A stretch of DNA of 64,000 nt from Trichoplax adhaerens. Its lineage: Eukaryota; Placozoa; Uniplacotomia; Trichoplacea; Trichoplacidae. The notes under the pieces were generated by a model. That model was not told the origin of the DNA. It did no database searches and was given only the letters and a program-made list of their open reading frames with translations. Position numbers and translations under genes: made by a program. Within the stretch, counting starts at the first letter, position 1; each line of letters opens with the position of its first letter. This document shows positions 1 to 12,500 of the stretch, one piece after another. The DNA is taken from the NCBI RefSeq assembly GCF_000150275.1, contig NW_002060973.1, positions 157,364 to 221,363 of the forward strand. The letters run 5' to 3'.

Positions 1-852
1 AGACGGCGTTATGGTTATACAAATTATCGCTATAGAAATATGTGTATTAAGCACAATAATAAATGTTCATTTATGAAGAATACGAGCGGGACATTCTACT
101 CCTGTAATAATATTATGTACTTGTAGTAACGATAATATGCAGTTTGTACTGGCAATATCCAATACGACGGATACCAGAATGGTTGTCTTGTCACCTAACT
201 TGAACTAACATATAATGCAGGAACATCAAGGTGAATACTGTAGAGTAGTTTTCGTTTGGTGAAAAAGCTGTCTATATAGTCTGCAAAGTAGGACTGTAGC
301 CTTCATTATGATCTTTTTTAACTATTTTCTCGTACATACAATATTAAATTGTTAAGGCTAGCCATGATGTGATCTTGAATAGATACTGTCCGCGAAAATG
401 AGTTTTAAGAGAAGTCTGTGAATAATGTTGTACCTGTAGCTTCAGTTTTAGAACATCTCTGATATGCACCTGTTGCACCATCATGGTCATCGCTCGGTTC
501 GATAATAATTGGTTTTGAAGTCCGGCTGGACGTAGTCTTATTTTGTTTATCGTTGCCTACTATCAAAGTATATAAAAGTTGTAGAAGGAATAGCTGATAA
601 GATTTGAACGGCATATTGCAATCAATAGGACAAAATGTTGAGTGAAGAAAGGAATTTTTGAAATTATGTGTATCTATTCGATTCAAATTAAGTCTAGTAG
701 TAATTAATTGATTCTATAATTATCCATCACATCTCCATCGCAAGTAGATACCATAAGCAACAGCCGACAAGGAGGTTAGGCGGAGATAGAAACTACTTTT
801 TTAAATATGGTAAAGAAGAAGCTTTCTATCTCTTCCTGATTCTATTTCAAAT

Positions 853-1373
853 GACTTTGTCCGAATATGCAATGCGGATCAGCTACATGGCTGTATTCCG
901 AAGAGGGAGAGTATCTTATTAAGAGTAGCAATATCTTACTATCCCTTGGAGCTTTGGTGAAGGCCTAAAAGCACAATTACGCATCTACTAAGCCGACAAC
1001 ATACTACTGTACTCGTATTTATCATGCACAGAAAGTATCGCTAGCAGTACAAAGTGGTTCATTGTCATCCAAGCAATCTATGAAATGCTCGTTACTTGGA
1101 GATACAGAACAGATTGAGAGTATGTTGAAAGGTGTTGACTGCTGCAATGAATCCATTCTTGAATGCAAGGATAAGAGTAAAAATCATGCACAACACAGCA
1201 AGAATGATATTTTAAGGGTACAATGGTAATATGATTTGTAATCAATCAGGTCAATTTTGTCGCAGTTGCTGATGGCAGCGATCTTGCTGGAACAAGATGT
1301 TTGTCTACCTGTATCTTCCTCTAGACGTACCTGCAATGTTGACAATATGATCGACCACGTTGTCATCGCCTAA
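853..1373 (+). CDS. 3' end of an unrecognised multi-exon gene (partial, hypothetical)
   Basis: Three consecutive open segments fit together as plus-strand exons. The first runs from about 883 (open back to 853) to 956 and ends before a GTGAAG donor. The second is 1032-1217, after a CACAG acceptor, with 62 codons open from end to end. The third is 1266-1373, after GTCGCAG, ending in TAA. All junctions are phase 0, which is unlikely by chance. The joined tail is about 120 residues. It includes a W-L-Y-S-E-E-G-E-Y segment, a Ser/Lys-rich middle with a GDTEQIESMLKG motif, and a hydrophobic LLMAAILLEQ stretch before a short polar end. I do not recognise the family. Upstream exons are probably left of about 850 or outside the window. 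The whole model could be wrong if these are unrelated open stretches. Confidence 0.42.
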
Positions 1374-3385
1374 AAAGGTGATACTTAGGTCCACTTTAGC
1401 CATAGCAGCTATCCAAACTATCGTGTTGAAGAGAATCGATTCATGGAGACGTAGCTTATTCAAGCTAGCAGCTCATCATTTGCGAGCTCGTCTCATTGGC
1501 TACCAACTACGTCACGATCGTTCTACCAAGCGAGAACAATAACCCAATACAAAACCATCATTCATTTTCATCCAGTGTGGTCCAGTAGAATAACGCCATC
1601 CTCGTCTACACACTACACTCAGTACCGTGAGTAGAGGTAAGGTGCGGTACGCATGCGGGACAATCACTCCAGTGCTGGACCGTGCCGTACCGTACCGTAC
1701 TGCGTGTACTCAATTTTATCCATGTACTGTATGAATGAATACGGTTTCGGAACGGTTATGGAACGGTACCGCTGGCAATTTTACCATACAGTACAGTACT
1801 GTACACTGTGTACAGTACTGTACTGTATGTTCTCAACTGGTGACGAGATGGGCACCGAACTTTCCGAGATCCTATACTGTAAGTGTAAAAAGTGTCACTT
1901 GTTATTTGGGCCTCTTAATCCAGTTAAGTGCATCATGATGACTGTATTTCATGCACTACAGTGCTACTACTACTACCGTATTCAATTCAAGTGTGAAAAA
2001 TGACACATTTGAGTGGAGTCTCTTGAGTGATCATTGTCTGAATCTCATCAACTAGTGGACATTACTACTCCAAGGAAGAGAAAGGGACGAGACACGGCCC
2101 AAAGGTGGCAAAAATAAAGGAGGTTGACTATTTTGTGGTCATTTTATAATACGCTACCGCTGTAACAGTCCACCGTACTGTGCAAAACCAGCCTGGCAGA
2201 TAATTTGCAGTACTGTACTACTGTATACTGTACGCTAAAGAATGTACTGTACACTCTACAGTACAGTGTACAGTGTACAGTACTGTACAGAATGCATGCA
2301 ATGGTGTACACTGTACAGGAGGTAGAAAATGCGTCCATCTGCAATCCATAACCTGTGCCCTAAATGCCTCCATTTTAGCACTAGAGTACTGCACGACTCT
2401 AACAGCTGCTCTTGGTGCACATTCTTCTTTTTTATTTTTTTTCTAACTTGTGTTATCATGAGAATGCTTGTTTAGTTGACTGGGGGAGTTTTCGGATCGG
2501 ATTTCGGATTTTATATAGCACTTTCAATCGGATTAAATGTTTAGTCGTAGTGGGGTTACAATACACTACTCAAGGGTCTCACTACACTGCAAAAAGCGAT
2601 CCTTTCCACCAAATTGATCGCCTCAAAATTGCAGTTTGGTCAAAGCGTACTTGATCTCAATAGTTTCAGTTGGCTACTCGTGTTGCATAAAATAGCCCAG
2701 CCTAGACGTCGCCATGAGCGACTTGTTTCGTACAAGTCCATAGCGCAATTGGCACCTATGTTGTCATTCTCGCACCAATCTCTTGTCCAGGTTATGCGGT
2801 CAAGTCAATTGCTCTTAAGCCATTCTTGATCGTGGTGGTGCCGTAGCCGGAGTAGTCCGTCGTCCTGTGCATTGCACCACACTTCCCTCTGTCTGTCTGC
2901 CCGGAACTGGACAAGTCCTGATGTCTGTCCTACCGGACGACTGGGTGTTGAATCGGCCGGCGATGACAAGGGTGCAATACACCACCTAGCACCCGACGAC
3001 AATCCACTCCTTGTCTAGTAGGGATGGTACTCAGCAATGAGTCTGTTTTATAGAGTACAGTATTAGAAATTGAAGCTGTGCTCTAGTCTACACTCAGAAA
3101 TGACGAGTATCGTCTTAGCACCTGTATTGTCCGACATGACAATGGGACAAGAGGAGTATTTGCCAAGTTGGCTGACTATGGAGTGTAGCGTACATGTCCA
3201 TCATACAGTTGAATTAGTATAGGGAGGGGATTGTCCATGATGCGTTTTGACACGCTACCCACAACACCCATAGGGAAAGTACCTGTGCACTACTCAACTC
3301 CACTGGCTAGCGTATGATAGCCAAGTGGAATCGGCATGACCATACCATGCTACGCCAAATTTTACTGCAGTAGGATCGATCGGCA
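1374..3385. repeat. Repeat-rich intergenic stretch with TACAGTACTGTA palindrome clusters
   Basis: No supportable gene. The stretch is less AT-rich than most of the window. It carries two dense clusters of the self-complementary core TACAGTACTGTA and close variants, at about 1786-1830 and 2206-2320, where CAGTGTACAGTGTACAG runs occur. Short open frames here come from low-complexity TGTACTG repeats. The segment 2700-3000 is noticeably GC-richer, with no open frame worth calling. Confidence 0.5.
1786..2320. repeat. Left palindrome cluster (TACAGTACTGTA type)
   Basis: Dense overlapping copies of GTACAGTACTGTAC and TGTACAGTGTACAG occur at 1786-1830 and 2206-2320. The core is its own reverse complement. 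The same word forms clusters near the right end of the window (60.3-61.05 kb) and once at 55563, while it is rare in the AT-rich centre. Confidence 0.7.
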
Positions 3386-6004
3386 ATGATGGATGATAAA
3401 TCAATCGATGATTTCTTCGCGAAGAAAGATAAATCCAAGAAGAAAAAGAAAGGAGGCCCAAAGAAATTCACCACTACTGAGACCATTACCAAAGCTATCC
3501 ATGATCAACAAGCTGCAAAGAAAGAACAAGAACAAATAGAAAGCACACAAATGCCATCGCCTTTTATTAAAGTAAGCTGATGGCTGTCGCAACTGCAGTT
3601 GAATGCCAAGACTAGGGCATCTATTTTTCAGGATGCTATTCCACTGGTCGATGGAGTCTCCATCGAGTCAGACGAGTTGTGTTAGTAATATTCAAGGGAG
3701 GATGAGTTGGATAGATTGACAGTGGAGTGAATGGATGTGTTGAATTGCATTTGTAGTCCAAGAAGACAATTTTATTTGCTTACGGTTATTTCCCATGTGG
3801 TACTGTAGTCATCCTATGTTCAGATGGGATCACTACCATGGTTACCAACATGTCTTTTGCCCACTACTTTTGCAATACATCAATTCATCCAATACCATAA
3901 TGGCTCTGATATCCCATGATAGTCAGACTAGTTTTATGTTGGATGGCTTGCATTAAAATCATTGGCAAAGTGAATGAAGAAAAAGAATGCCATGACGGTA
4001 GACCTATTTTAGCCCAACATGTTACTGTAGTAGGCAATGGACAATCATGCCTTGAATAGGCTAGCATACCACCAATGGAAACGACTACAGCAGTTGTAAA
4101 GGTCAGCATGGATATCAAACCATCAAAGATACATCGTGCATAGTGAATGGAGAACAGCTGTGGCTAAATGACTTGTTTGATGATGACAAAATACGATACT
4201 GCCTGTACAATTTGTTCTTTACTGTCTCGTGATCGACTGTCCCTGCTTGGAACACCAATACCAAGATGGAATGGACATGCTAATCGTGATCAAGGATGCT
4301 CTATCACAGTATTCACTTGAATCACTTGAACAAAAGTGTCTTCTTCAATGCTTCTCAATACCCTTAGTTGTTGTACTTTGGCAGGATGATGTTACACGAC
4401 AGCCACTTACTGTAATTGAACGAAAAGCGAGCAATCGTAATTGTACTCCGCTAGCCGACTGAGCCAATTGCACGATACCAAATAATATCATAGCTTTACA
4501 ATAAGAGCAAAGCACACATACAATGCTACAGTTTGAAAAGTGAATCTTATTCGATAGTTATACTATTCGCTAGTCCTCTTTTAAACTGAACATCATCCCT
4601 TTTTCCGCTAACTAATAGCCTATTCACGTCTTTGCCATTCCTAGGGTGACGATGAATGGATTGATTTTAAACAGAAAGAAAAAGCCGATTTCTCTGCTCT
4701 TGATTTGGAAGATTTAAATATTAGGTAATAAAGATAAGCATGACCGTTGAATTCTTTCTATTCCACCATGATTCATCAACTTTCAACACCAATTACTTTC
4801 ATATTTATTATCACTAATTGCACTCTCCATATGAAATATATCTCCGTTCTTATCCTTGCAGTAGCAGTGGTAATGCACAAGAAGATCAACCCAAATTAGA
4901 AAATGCCACTGAAGGTTTGCAGTATGAATCTACTTCGATAGTATCTTAGCTAACAGACGACTAAAAAAGAAGCTCAAATGTTCAGTCAGCTGCTTGCTTA
5001 ATTTACTGTTGAATTGCCTGAAAGTTTTTCTAATGGATGTAATATCTGACATGCATTATAATTAATTATACGCCTACACGTAGATGATGAAAAAGTAGAT
5101 GATGCAGCGACTCCATGGCAAGGTGATGTCATAAGACAGAAAAATATACCAGATGATACAGAGGAGCAACAGCCGCAAACGATTGAAAGTATGCCGTTAA
5201 ATAACAATTTTTAATGAAAGGAATAACTTTCGTTTCCATTAACCATTGTTACTTTATTAATGCATCTTTAGCGCCAGCCCCTGCAAGTCAAGATGCACAA
5301 CCAGAAAGCACTGCTACCCCTAAAACCGGCGGCAAGTACATACCGCCTGCATTAAAGAGAGCTTTAGGTAAGAAATTGATATTCTTACGGTATTTTCGTC
5401 CTTGCCTTCCAATCATTGCAAAATAAATTATTGGATAGAGGGTAAGGCCGGAGGAGATGATCAAGGCACTCCTGCTCCTGCCAAAAGTACTGGCAAATAT
5501 GTTCCTCCATCAAGGCGAAGAACTCAAGGTATTCATATATTAGAACTCTGTCATGACAAGTCTGCGATACAAAGTTCATTACCAATGCAATCGATTCCGA
5601 TCATGAATAAGACAAAGCCATGCTAGTTCTTCTCCTATCAATTGTTACAGGTTCTTTTACGTTTTGTAGATGGACCAGGGTCAGATAACATCTATAGCGA
5701 AAGAAGTTACGTCGTACCTTCGCGAAGAGGCGGCCATAAAGTTGATGCACCTTCTCTACATGACGAAGCAGAATTCCCATCGCTTACGGATTCTATTCCG
5801 AAAGAGTCGAAGGAGAATGCACCGTACGTAATGATTTGTGAACGTAATGGTGTCGATAAGTCGAAATTGATCTTGTTTTATTTCTCCCATAATAGAGTAA
5901 CTCAACGATCTTTTGAATATGTTCGACATGGAGGAAGGCCCTCAGGGCTCGCAAGTTCTCAGCCTGTAGAATTAGATAACAAGTATCAGTCTTTAAGTAA
6001 TTGA
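3386..6004 (+). CDS. CDV3: CDV3 homologue, eight exons
   Basis: Exons are 3386-3571, 4645-4724, 4862-4914, 5084-5188, 5272-5367, 5439-5528, 5670-5823 and 5896-6004. They total 873 nt, encoding 290 residues, and every junction is in phase with GT-AG introns. The start MMDDKSIDDFFAKKDKSKKK matches the N-terminal DNFFAKRDKKKKK signature of CDV3. Exon 2 gives DDEWIDFKQKE, as in the family. The last two exons give the conserved AEFPSLTDS and RSFEYVRH...LDNKYQSL blocks. The human protein is a little shorter (about 258 residues). CDV3 is a conserved, mostly disordered and highly charged cytoplasmic protein of unsettled function, so no reaction is assigned. Three successive exons each carry a Y-(I/V)-P-P/V-P-type motif (GKYIPPALKR, GKYVPPSRRR, RSYVVPSRRG). 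A possible AATAAA polyadenylation signal lies at 6454-6459. Intron 1 is about 1.1 kb, the others 70-350 nt. Confidence 0.88.
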
Positions 6005-8717
6005 ATTACTGGTAAGACAGTTTGACAGATATAAAATTGGAAGGTATGAGATCTTCTTATCTATCTCAATTGTACTTGGGAAACTTTTCTATTCAATTCA
6101 GACGTCTGGAAATTCTAGAGTAAATTTGAAAATACTCCAATTAATTTCTAGTTTTGAGCGTTACGATGCGGTGAAGTTTAATAACGTTTTGAATCATTGC
6201 ATATATTAGTAGATGTACTATGATTGTAGTGCAGTATTCGCTAACTACTAAAGTCACAGTCATACGATGTTGATGCGGTGTAATTCATAACTTAGCTCTA
6301 TATGTTTATTGAGATTTAATTAATTCTATTATGTACATTGGATGCTACCATTCAGAATTGGATGGTGACTGCATTGCGTATCTTGATAAATCATGCGTGC
6401 ATGAAATTGCTATTAACTTAATTGAAATTATTGTACGCTAAATAATTAGATTCAATAAAAATTGTGAAATCTGTTCACTTTCTTGTCATGTATATTAATG
6501 AATCGAGTTCGTGCTTTGTATTTTTAGGTAAAGTGTTAATTGCTTCCCTTCAATATACCTAATGTACGCTGAACCTTGACTTTCTACTTTAATGTCTCGC
6601 AAATTCGAGTAATTTGGATCGATCGTAAATCAATCAGGCAATAAAAATAGCGTTCAACTGAAACGGAACAAGACATGGCATCATCGAATGCTACATGATG
6701 TAGATTCCTTGATTGAAAAAATCGAAGAGTCTTTACTCGATGCCGCAGTTATATCTTTCCGTTCATCGATCGTGCTAAATAGTCATTATTTCCAACAAAC
6801 ACGTAAAATAATAGGATCGTACTTATGAGTAGAGGCTGTTGAAAGTATATCCTCCATTCATTTGGTTTTATGATCATCCAAACCCCACTACTATAAAAGT
6901 ACTATATAATTTGTTTTTTAACTGTTGCACGAGTGCGAGTATGTATGTAAGTGTATAACATATATATCATTGTCATCTAGTTTCCATATTAATCACCTCA
7001 TAATGTTCGAATTTGCTTAGTTTTCATACATTTTGCTCTCACTAAATGACTCTTTATAGTACCAGCAGCAGTAGAATCATGCAACTCGAACAACAACAAC
7101 GGTATATGTATTAGTGCAGAGCTTACAAAATTACGATTTGCAATGAACATACAGTATTTTTCTATTCTGAAGTCATTTATTATATGAAATTGGATCGAAG
7201 GCCATTTCGAATATGAGTCGAAGATTATATACGTGCTCCAGTACCTTCATATCTACGTAGAATTTTCAAGAACAATCACGCGTAGCATATATATTACGAC
7301 CAATATCAGTAATCATTTTAATGCCGGTAATGGCTGTCCAATATATCATTTAATATCGATAATAGCTGTTCTATTATAAAAGATACAATGTACCTAGTGT
7401 ACTCGTATCATATTATATTTATTGGTAGATTAATACCACAATAATTAAGCATTGATGAAATATAAATTACGTATAAAGTAGACCATATTTTTGTATTTAA
7501 TGTGAACACAAAAATTGAATATCTCGGTATTGATACTATTTTTATTGGGTAACTTTAAGCCACAAAAACTGAATATCGATAAAATATATATTATCTAGTG
7601 CATTGGCGTATATGCTAATAAAGTACGTAAGCTACAATACTGGTCTCCTTATTTGTTTTTATTAGTTCCAGCTCCTGCTGTAGTTTATTTCTATTTATTT
7701 TATAGTGATCTCCATTACGATGCCTTTATAGTCTCTGATAGTACATAATGTTGGATCTTTTACCGGTAGTTGGATTGATGACAGCAACAACATCAGGTTT
7801 TCGCTGCATCATCATTTATTATTTGGCAGTATTGAAGAAATTAATCGTCTTGCCTGAATCTTGACCGATTCAGTTTAATTATTCTAACAGTATTTGAACG
7901 AAAAACAGAAGTAAAAGCATCGACAACGAATGGTTTATTATCTTACATAGCTTGTGCATCCTATTATACACTTACGTTTATTAAGTTCGTAGTTAAGAAA
8001 GCAAGCAAAGGTAAATTATTATAAATATCTTGCTTTAATCGTTGCTGGTCATTTTTATTTTTCTACAAGTAGTTCAACGTAGAATAAGAGTAAGAACAAC
8101 AACCAAAAATTTTGTGATATACGTGGTTTACGTATCCTCTCATAGAGTTTTACCGTAGTAAAACAGGCAAGTGTATACCATGGTGTAAATATCTTGCTCT
8201 AACCATTGCAGGCTAGATCTATTCTACAGTACTAGTTTTTATTTGAACGTGAACTTTATTAGTATACTATAATTACTTTTACAGACTACAAAACTGTATC
8301 AGCATCTTAGCATAATTCAAGCTATCAGCTATAATTACATTAAATTACAGTTGTATCAGTGAATTAATTCTCTGCAAATATTAAACAGTCACATGTACGT
8401 AGCAGCTAGGATGGAACCTGCTACGCGCACAATAACTTCGAAATAATAGTCTAATGAAATACAGCTAAAGTTACTGTACTGAAAGATCATAACTTATGAA
8501 TGGCCAGTAATCCTCTTTATGACGTCACTTTTTACCTCTATGTCCAGAGCATAAGTTTAGAGATACAACCCTAATAAGTGAAATAGATAATCTACTTAGA
8601 GTGAGAGTTGATCAGGATTAGATCATCGTGCATAACACTGTGGTACAACAATTTTGCTACTTGAAACCGTGACTATTCGTCATTATCCAGTTATGCAATG
8701 GCAATGTGTGCTTCAAT
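6005..8717. other. Intergenic stretch, no gene seen
   Basis: AT-rich, with no open frame over 60 codons that looks coding. It holds weak internal duplications. The phrase AAATATCTTGCT occurs at about 8023 and 8189 in flanks that can be partly aligned (spacing about 167 bp). A short near-repeat around 7505-7595 shares a (C)ACAAAAA(T/C)TGAATATC phrase. It probably contains the CDV3 3' UTR and the 3' flank of the convergent minus-strand gene. Confidence 0.5.
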
Positions 8718-9599
8718 TTATATCAATTTAACATTTTTATAACATAAATCGTCAATCTTGGCGGCTTGAGTAATGACGTTCGCTTTTAAAAGTGTTTCAT
8801 TGCATTTCTCTAGCATAGATCGAGATACATGTTTACAATCATCAGCATAAGCTAAGGATTCAAACCATTTTTCAACATCATCACGGCGTTGATTGTGCAT
8901 CTTGGCAACATAATCAATGGAAGATTGATGCTTATTTTGAATGAAAGTACGGCAAGATTGAGTGATACAGTCCAATAAAGAATTGAGTTGATCGCCATGA
9001 CTATCTAGTAAATCCTTCCTAGCAGCCATGAGGAATGCACACCAAGGTGCAGCAATCTGCCCAATAGATCGAATTTCACCACTGTCATGGTAAGGCTTCG
9101 TTGTGAAACGTTCCCATAGAAAGGCGTCTGCATCACCGTTGTTGACACCATTGCGTAAACCAGTAAAGTTATTCAAGACCGTAAATTGGAAGAGATCATC
9201 CGAAGAGAGCCAACCTAATTCTTCACATAATACATAGGCCATGATATGGCTACCACTACCATACCGACTGATTCCGATCTTAGCCCCTTTCAGATTTTGT
9301 GTATTCGTATAAGGTGAGTTGCTACCACTTGAGACAACCCAGGTTAACGGTGAAGCAACGTAGGTACCACAAATTTGAAATTCATCGGCCCCTTTAGCGA
9401 TGCTAGCAACTAGACCTTCAGTCAAAGCCATAACCATGTCAAGTCGACCCGTTTTTAAGCCTTCGATCATCTCTCCAGTTCCACCTGGGCAAGAAATGAG
9501 CTCGACATTAAAGCCACTCTGCAAAAATTGACCTTGTTCCTTCGCGATATGCAATGGAGTGTTAAAGTGTTCCGGTACCCCACCAATTTTGATTTCCAT
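8718..9599 (-). CDS. Periplasmic-binding-fold protein, NMT1/THI5-like (Ca3427 type), intronless
   Basis: A single uninterrupted frame of 293 residues. The sequence opens directly with a type-II periplasmic-binding fold: MEIKIGGVPEHFNTPLHIAK resembles the first strand and helix. A C-P-G-G-T-G-E loop sits at residues 37-43 and a GRLDMVMALTEG block at about 51-62. NLKGAKIGISRYGSGSHIMA, starting near residue 98, is the usual second-lobe entry with a ligand-loop-like SRYGSGS. The length equals a mature binding protein. There is no signal peptide or membrane segment, so it is predicted to be cytosolic. Relatives in bacteria bind small molecules for ABC import, and fungal relatives are free-standing proteins near the pyrimidine-precursor NMT1/THI5 family. 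Ligand and role here are unknown. It has no introns and looks GC-richer than its flanks, while its neighbours are split genes, which suggests acquisition or retroposition. Family recognition is from memory of fold motifs. Confidence 0.85.
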   Translation of the reverse strand: MEIKIGGVPEHFNTPLHIAKEQGQFLQSGFNVELISCPGGTGEMIEGLKTGRLDMVMALTEGLVASIAKGADEFQICGTYVASPLTWVVSSGSNSPYTNTQNLKGAKIGISRYGSGSHIMAYVLCEELGWLSSDDLFQFTVLNNFTGLRNGVNNGDADAFLWERFTTKPYHDSGEIRSIGQIAAPWCAFLMAARKDLLDSHGDQLNSLLDCITQSCRTFIQNKHQSSIDYVAKMHNQRRDDVEKWFESLAYADDCKHVSRSMLEKCNETLLKANVITQAAKIDDLCYKNVKLI

Positions 9600-12500
9600 C
9601 TTTTGTGCTATCTTGAGCGTTTATACCAACTATTAGAATAATGCTTTAGGAGCAAGACTGTATTGATTTAACTTACTGTACAAGGATTTCCTTCATATAA
9701 CCCTGGAAAGTGCTGGAATGGTGTCTATTTTTGTACTACGGAAAGCACAACTGATTATTGATTTGATGAAGGCGTTGTCGAAGTGATATTGTGGAGATAC
9801 AGTAGATTCGAATGGCATCAGCTGTATACTATGCTATACATGGCATAGATGTGTTATGGATACTATAGCGGTAATCTAGTAAGCCACTGCACATGCTCTA
9901 ACAAGAAACTGTGCAAAGCCAGATGTCACTGCTTGAGCTTCATTTCTACCACAGTAGATTGCATGCTATCACTAGGAGTGTGACAATATCTTTGCACACC
10001 ACCATCAAGCTAAGATTTACCAAATTGGTCGCTTCTGCTTCCAATGTCATGAAGGAAAGGCTACTGTTGATTCGATTTGATTCCATTTGCGATGTATCTG
10101 GTTTACAGAGTACAATACATTAGAAACTGCATGCACTAACACCAGTAGTATCTACTATAAATTAGGATAAATTTAAAATAGTAAATGAAAAGCAACTGAC
10201 ACAGATATCTTGCCAAACGTAATTAAAATTTAAATCCAGTAAGCGTCAGCAGATAAAAATAGCATATACATGTTATAATTTATTGCGAGTCCAATATGAA
10301 CGGAAAATAAGAGCTAGCAATTCCAAAAAGATCTTGATTTATATACAACAAAAATAAACATCTTCTATCACCTTTACAAGTAACTCTAACATCCTAATTA
10401 GCGCAGTAGCGGCTTCTATTGGCACTAATGTGCGGGCATGTTAAGGTCTACTTTTCCATATGAGGCAGAGATAACAACTGGTTACATTACTAATAAACTT
10501 CTAGTCGGTTAAATTATTATAATCACTTATGCACACGTTCGCATACAATATGGATGGTCAAATTGCTTAAAATACATTTTTCATTCCGACAACAGTATTT
10601 AATGATCTGTATAAAACCGTATATATTGTATTACAGTCTATAGAACTATCAAGGGTATGCTGATTCATAACGTGCGTATCTTGTGCGCTAGACCATTTTT
10701 GCTCTAGTAAGTAATTAATTATTAATTTCTATGTTATCCATCAAGCATACTACACAAGTTCCTTTATGTCACTGTCACAATTTCACTTCTGCGACAAGGT
10801 AACGTACAGTAAAAGTCTATAAGTAGCTACTAACTTAAACGCCCTTTTACTTAACGTTAAACACACACAGCAAAAGACTGTAAAGATGAAGCTTTTATTA
10901 GCAAAGATACATCTACAACTTTTTACCACCCTCTCAACTCAAATGTTCCCGTTTATATAGGAACCGTCTAATTTGTAAACAACAACAGTATTATTATTAT
11001 ACCTTACTAGGAGAATCATCTCGAACTAAGATGCTCCTTAGATAGCTTTTCTATCAGTAAATATTTTGAATCTCTTACTCATACTTAATCTTAATCTAAG
11101 CTCGTAGGTTGTCTAATTCAACTATCATCAACTAGAACTTGAATCATCCTACTGCTATCTATCACACAATAACAATTAATACCAAATATGTAATGAACTA
11201 TTACAAACAACATCCACGTTAAGGCATTACTTATCTTACCTAGCACTATAAATATGGATATTCTCCATACTAGCTACTACTGTACTTATTAAACTATCCG
11301 AATGACAAGGCAACACCGTAACAGTCATATAGCAAATATCTTGCATAATTAAATTATGAAACTTGTGGTGTTTAAATCGCCTTCTTGCGTAACCTAATGA
11401 TCTCTTTAAAAAATTTCATATTGGTGCGATTTATATGAAACTTATTAACTATTTGCCCATGTTTGCCATAATATTTACAGTAAATGAGAAGATATACACT
11501 GATGTAGAGCTATTATGTATACAGTATATCTTAGGTGCTGTACAATTTCCTTCACCGGCAGCATTTATTGAACTCCATATACGAGTGCATCTCAAATTAT
11601 AATAGAATAGTAGTAAGATACAGGTAATGTGCTAGGAGTTTTTGCTCACACAACAACATTTATGTATTTCCTTCATTTCATGTATCGTATACTGGCATAT
11701 AAACGTTTATTCGTACCTGAAATACTCGAGTGTACAATATTTTTAATATTCTAATCCGTGCGGTATGCGTATACAGATTGTATGTTCTAGTGCAGTAGCC
11801 AGTATTTTAACTTGTTAAAATTCATTGCTGAATTAGTGCACTTTATCTATTTTGTATTCGAAACTACCCATACTGAACTTAATGTTTTTTATTAACGTTA
11901 CTCTCCACCAAGTAATTCAATGTGATGGGAAAAATATCCAATAAACATTTTATAATCAACCCGTTGAAATTTTCGCGTGCTGGCTAACTATAGACACTTT
12001 CTCGACTCTGTCATCAGCATAACCCATACCAAGTTCTATCTTAATTAACGCTTACCGATCAGGTAATGCAATTTAATAGGATAATATGCAATAAGTGTTT
12101 TATAATGTACCGGGTTGGAATTCTTACATTGTTACAATTATAGATGCACATTGATAGATTATCGATTCTGTAATCAGGATTAGCCATGCTGAATTAAATC
12201 TTTCAGACGCTACTATTATGCCTGGTTGACTGGTGAGCTCATTTGAGAGGGTTACACGAAGTAGAGCACTCTGAGAATAACAGCTTGTAACTAAACGCAA
12301 TCTTCTAACTTTTTCTACATATTTCTATATAGCGTCTGCATATAATTATTCTATCAGGTAATTTAATTTAATAGGATAATATGAAATAAGTGTTTTATAA
12401 TTATTAATAGTTCTGTATTAATGTGCGTCCATCAACTCACAAAATGCACTACTTTGGAGCGCTTAATCCATTACAGGATGCAATTGAAATGATTGTGTCG

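Noticed and set aside
2144-2459. Cys/Tyr/Thr/Val-rich open frames at 2.1-2.5 kb
   Set aside because: They are translations of the TACAGTACTGTA palindrome cluster.
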